Shown: piece after piece, positions 62,250 to 62,525 of the stretch
Position numbering within the stretch: position 1 is the first letter of the stretch
Layout: each line of letters starts with the position of its first letter
NCBI GenBank assembly: GCA_021325385.1
Contig: JAJPHH010000117.1
Coordinates: 1-62,525 of the forward strand
Source of the DNA: Alphaproteobacteria bacterium
GTDB lineage: Bacteria > Pseudomonadota > Alphaproteobacteria > Rhizobiales > Beijerinckiaceae
Direction of reading: 5' to 3'
DNA: 62,525 nucleotides
Notes under the pieces: generated by a model
The model's database searches: none
Told to the model about the DNA's origin: nothing
What the model saw: only the letters and a program-made list of their open reading frames with translations
Program-made: the position numbers and the translations under genes

Positions 62250-62525
62250 TCTAGCCCGGATTTCTCACCATAGGGGGCGCATCGGGGCCCCGAATCAGCG
62301 AAAGTTGTTTTGCGAAGAACGACTTGCGCTTGAGAAGGAGTGGCTCCCCGATGCCGGCAGAGTGTAGCACGGATGGCGATCTGTTTGGACCCGTCGAAGG
62401 GCGCCGAGTCGTGGCCGATTTCGACGGCGGCGCGATCACCTCGGATGCGGGCGGCTTGCTGCTGAAGGCGACGGACCGGGCGATCGGCCTGGTCGAGCGC
62501 TTGGCCGCCAGTTTCGTCGACTTGC
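62250..62525 (+). mobile_element. IS1380-like insertion sequence, left part
   Basis: The transposase gene at 62351 and about 100 bp of its leader (from around TCTAGCCCGGATTTCTCACC, 62250) form the left end of an IS that continues beyond the window. The terminal inverted repeat cannot be confirmed without the right end, so the boundary is approximate. Confidence 0.55.
62351..62525 (+). CDS. IS1380-family transposase, N-terminus only
   Basis: 58 codons before the window edge, beginning MPAECSTDGDLFGPVEGRRV and containing DFDGGAITSDAGGLLLKATD, then LVERLAASFVD. That N-terminal pattern is typical of IS1380 transposases in Alphaproteobacteria. GAAGGAG lies about 14 nt before the ATG. Whether the full gene is intact cannot be seen. 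Confidence 0.85.
   Translation, partial: MPAECSTDGDLFGPVEGRRVVADFDGGAITSDAGGLLLKATDRAIGLVERLAASFVDL

Overview
The window is GC-rich (roughly 65% by eye) and its genes are those of an alphaproteobacterium, most likely Hyphomicrobiales (Rhizobiales). This rests on gene content: Liv- and Rbs-type transporters, Cox-like molybdenum hydroxylase operons, hydantoinase and oxoprolinase clusters, a long flotillin-family protein, and REP-like palindromes common in that order. No rRNA or tRNA gene was recognised. Nearly every gene is catabolic, for transport, or regulatory, with one restriction-modification island and one IS end.

Region 1 (1-18.6 kb) is a long minus-strand array facing a divergent substrate-binding protein gene. 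In transcription order it encodes LivH, LivM, LivG, a LivF ATPase fused to a UPF0261/Tm-1-like domain, a TIM-barrel protein of the phosphoenolpyruvate-hydrolase-like family, a flotillin with a 44-residue repeat array, two SRPBCC proteins, and a molybdenum hydroxylase. The hydroxylase has FAD and 2Fe-2S subunits and a molybdopterin subunit naturally split into two genes. A MoxR ATPase, a VWA protein and the start of an amidohydrolase follow. I read it as one locus for importing, hydroxylating and opening an unknown, probably heterocyclic, compound. It is the best candidate here for an undescribed system.

Region 2 (18.65-29 kb) holds a GST, then a defence-type island: a RelE-like/UvrD helicase fusion, a type III DNA methyltransferase with a low-GC specificity domain, GxxExxY and DUF2283 proteins, and a type III restriction subunit broken by a one-base frameshift at its DEAH box. 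Five copies of one palindromic repeat are scattered through it, three of them inside coding sequence in the same reading frame.

Region 3 (29.4-51.6 kb) carries two SDRs, an XRE regulator, a cupin, an Rbs-like ABC transporter with a TorT-like binding protein, a hydantoinase/oxoprolinase HyuA-HyuB pair, an AraC regulator, a pxpA-BCCP-biotin carboxylase-pxpB-pxpC operon, a LysR regulator and a second, unsplit molybdenum hydroxylase operon. A similar 49-bp element precedes both the pxp operon and the second hydroxylase operon. The theme is uptake, hydroxylation and ATP-dependent opening of cyclic amides or N-heterocycles; the substrate is inferred.

Region 4 (52-62.2 kb) is a tryptophan/kynurenine module: tryptophan 2,3-dioxygenase, kynureninase, two unrelated candidate formamidases and a CoA ligase that fits anthranilate activation. 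Two paralogous FAD oxidoreductases are each paired with a MarR regulator. The window ends inside an IS1380-like transposase gene.
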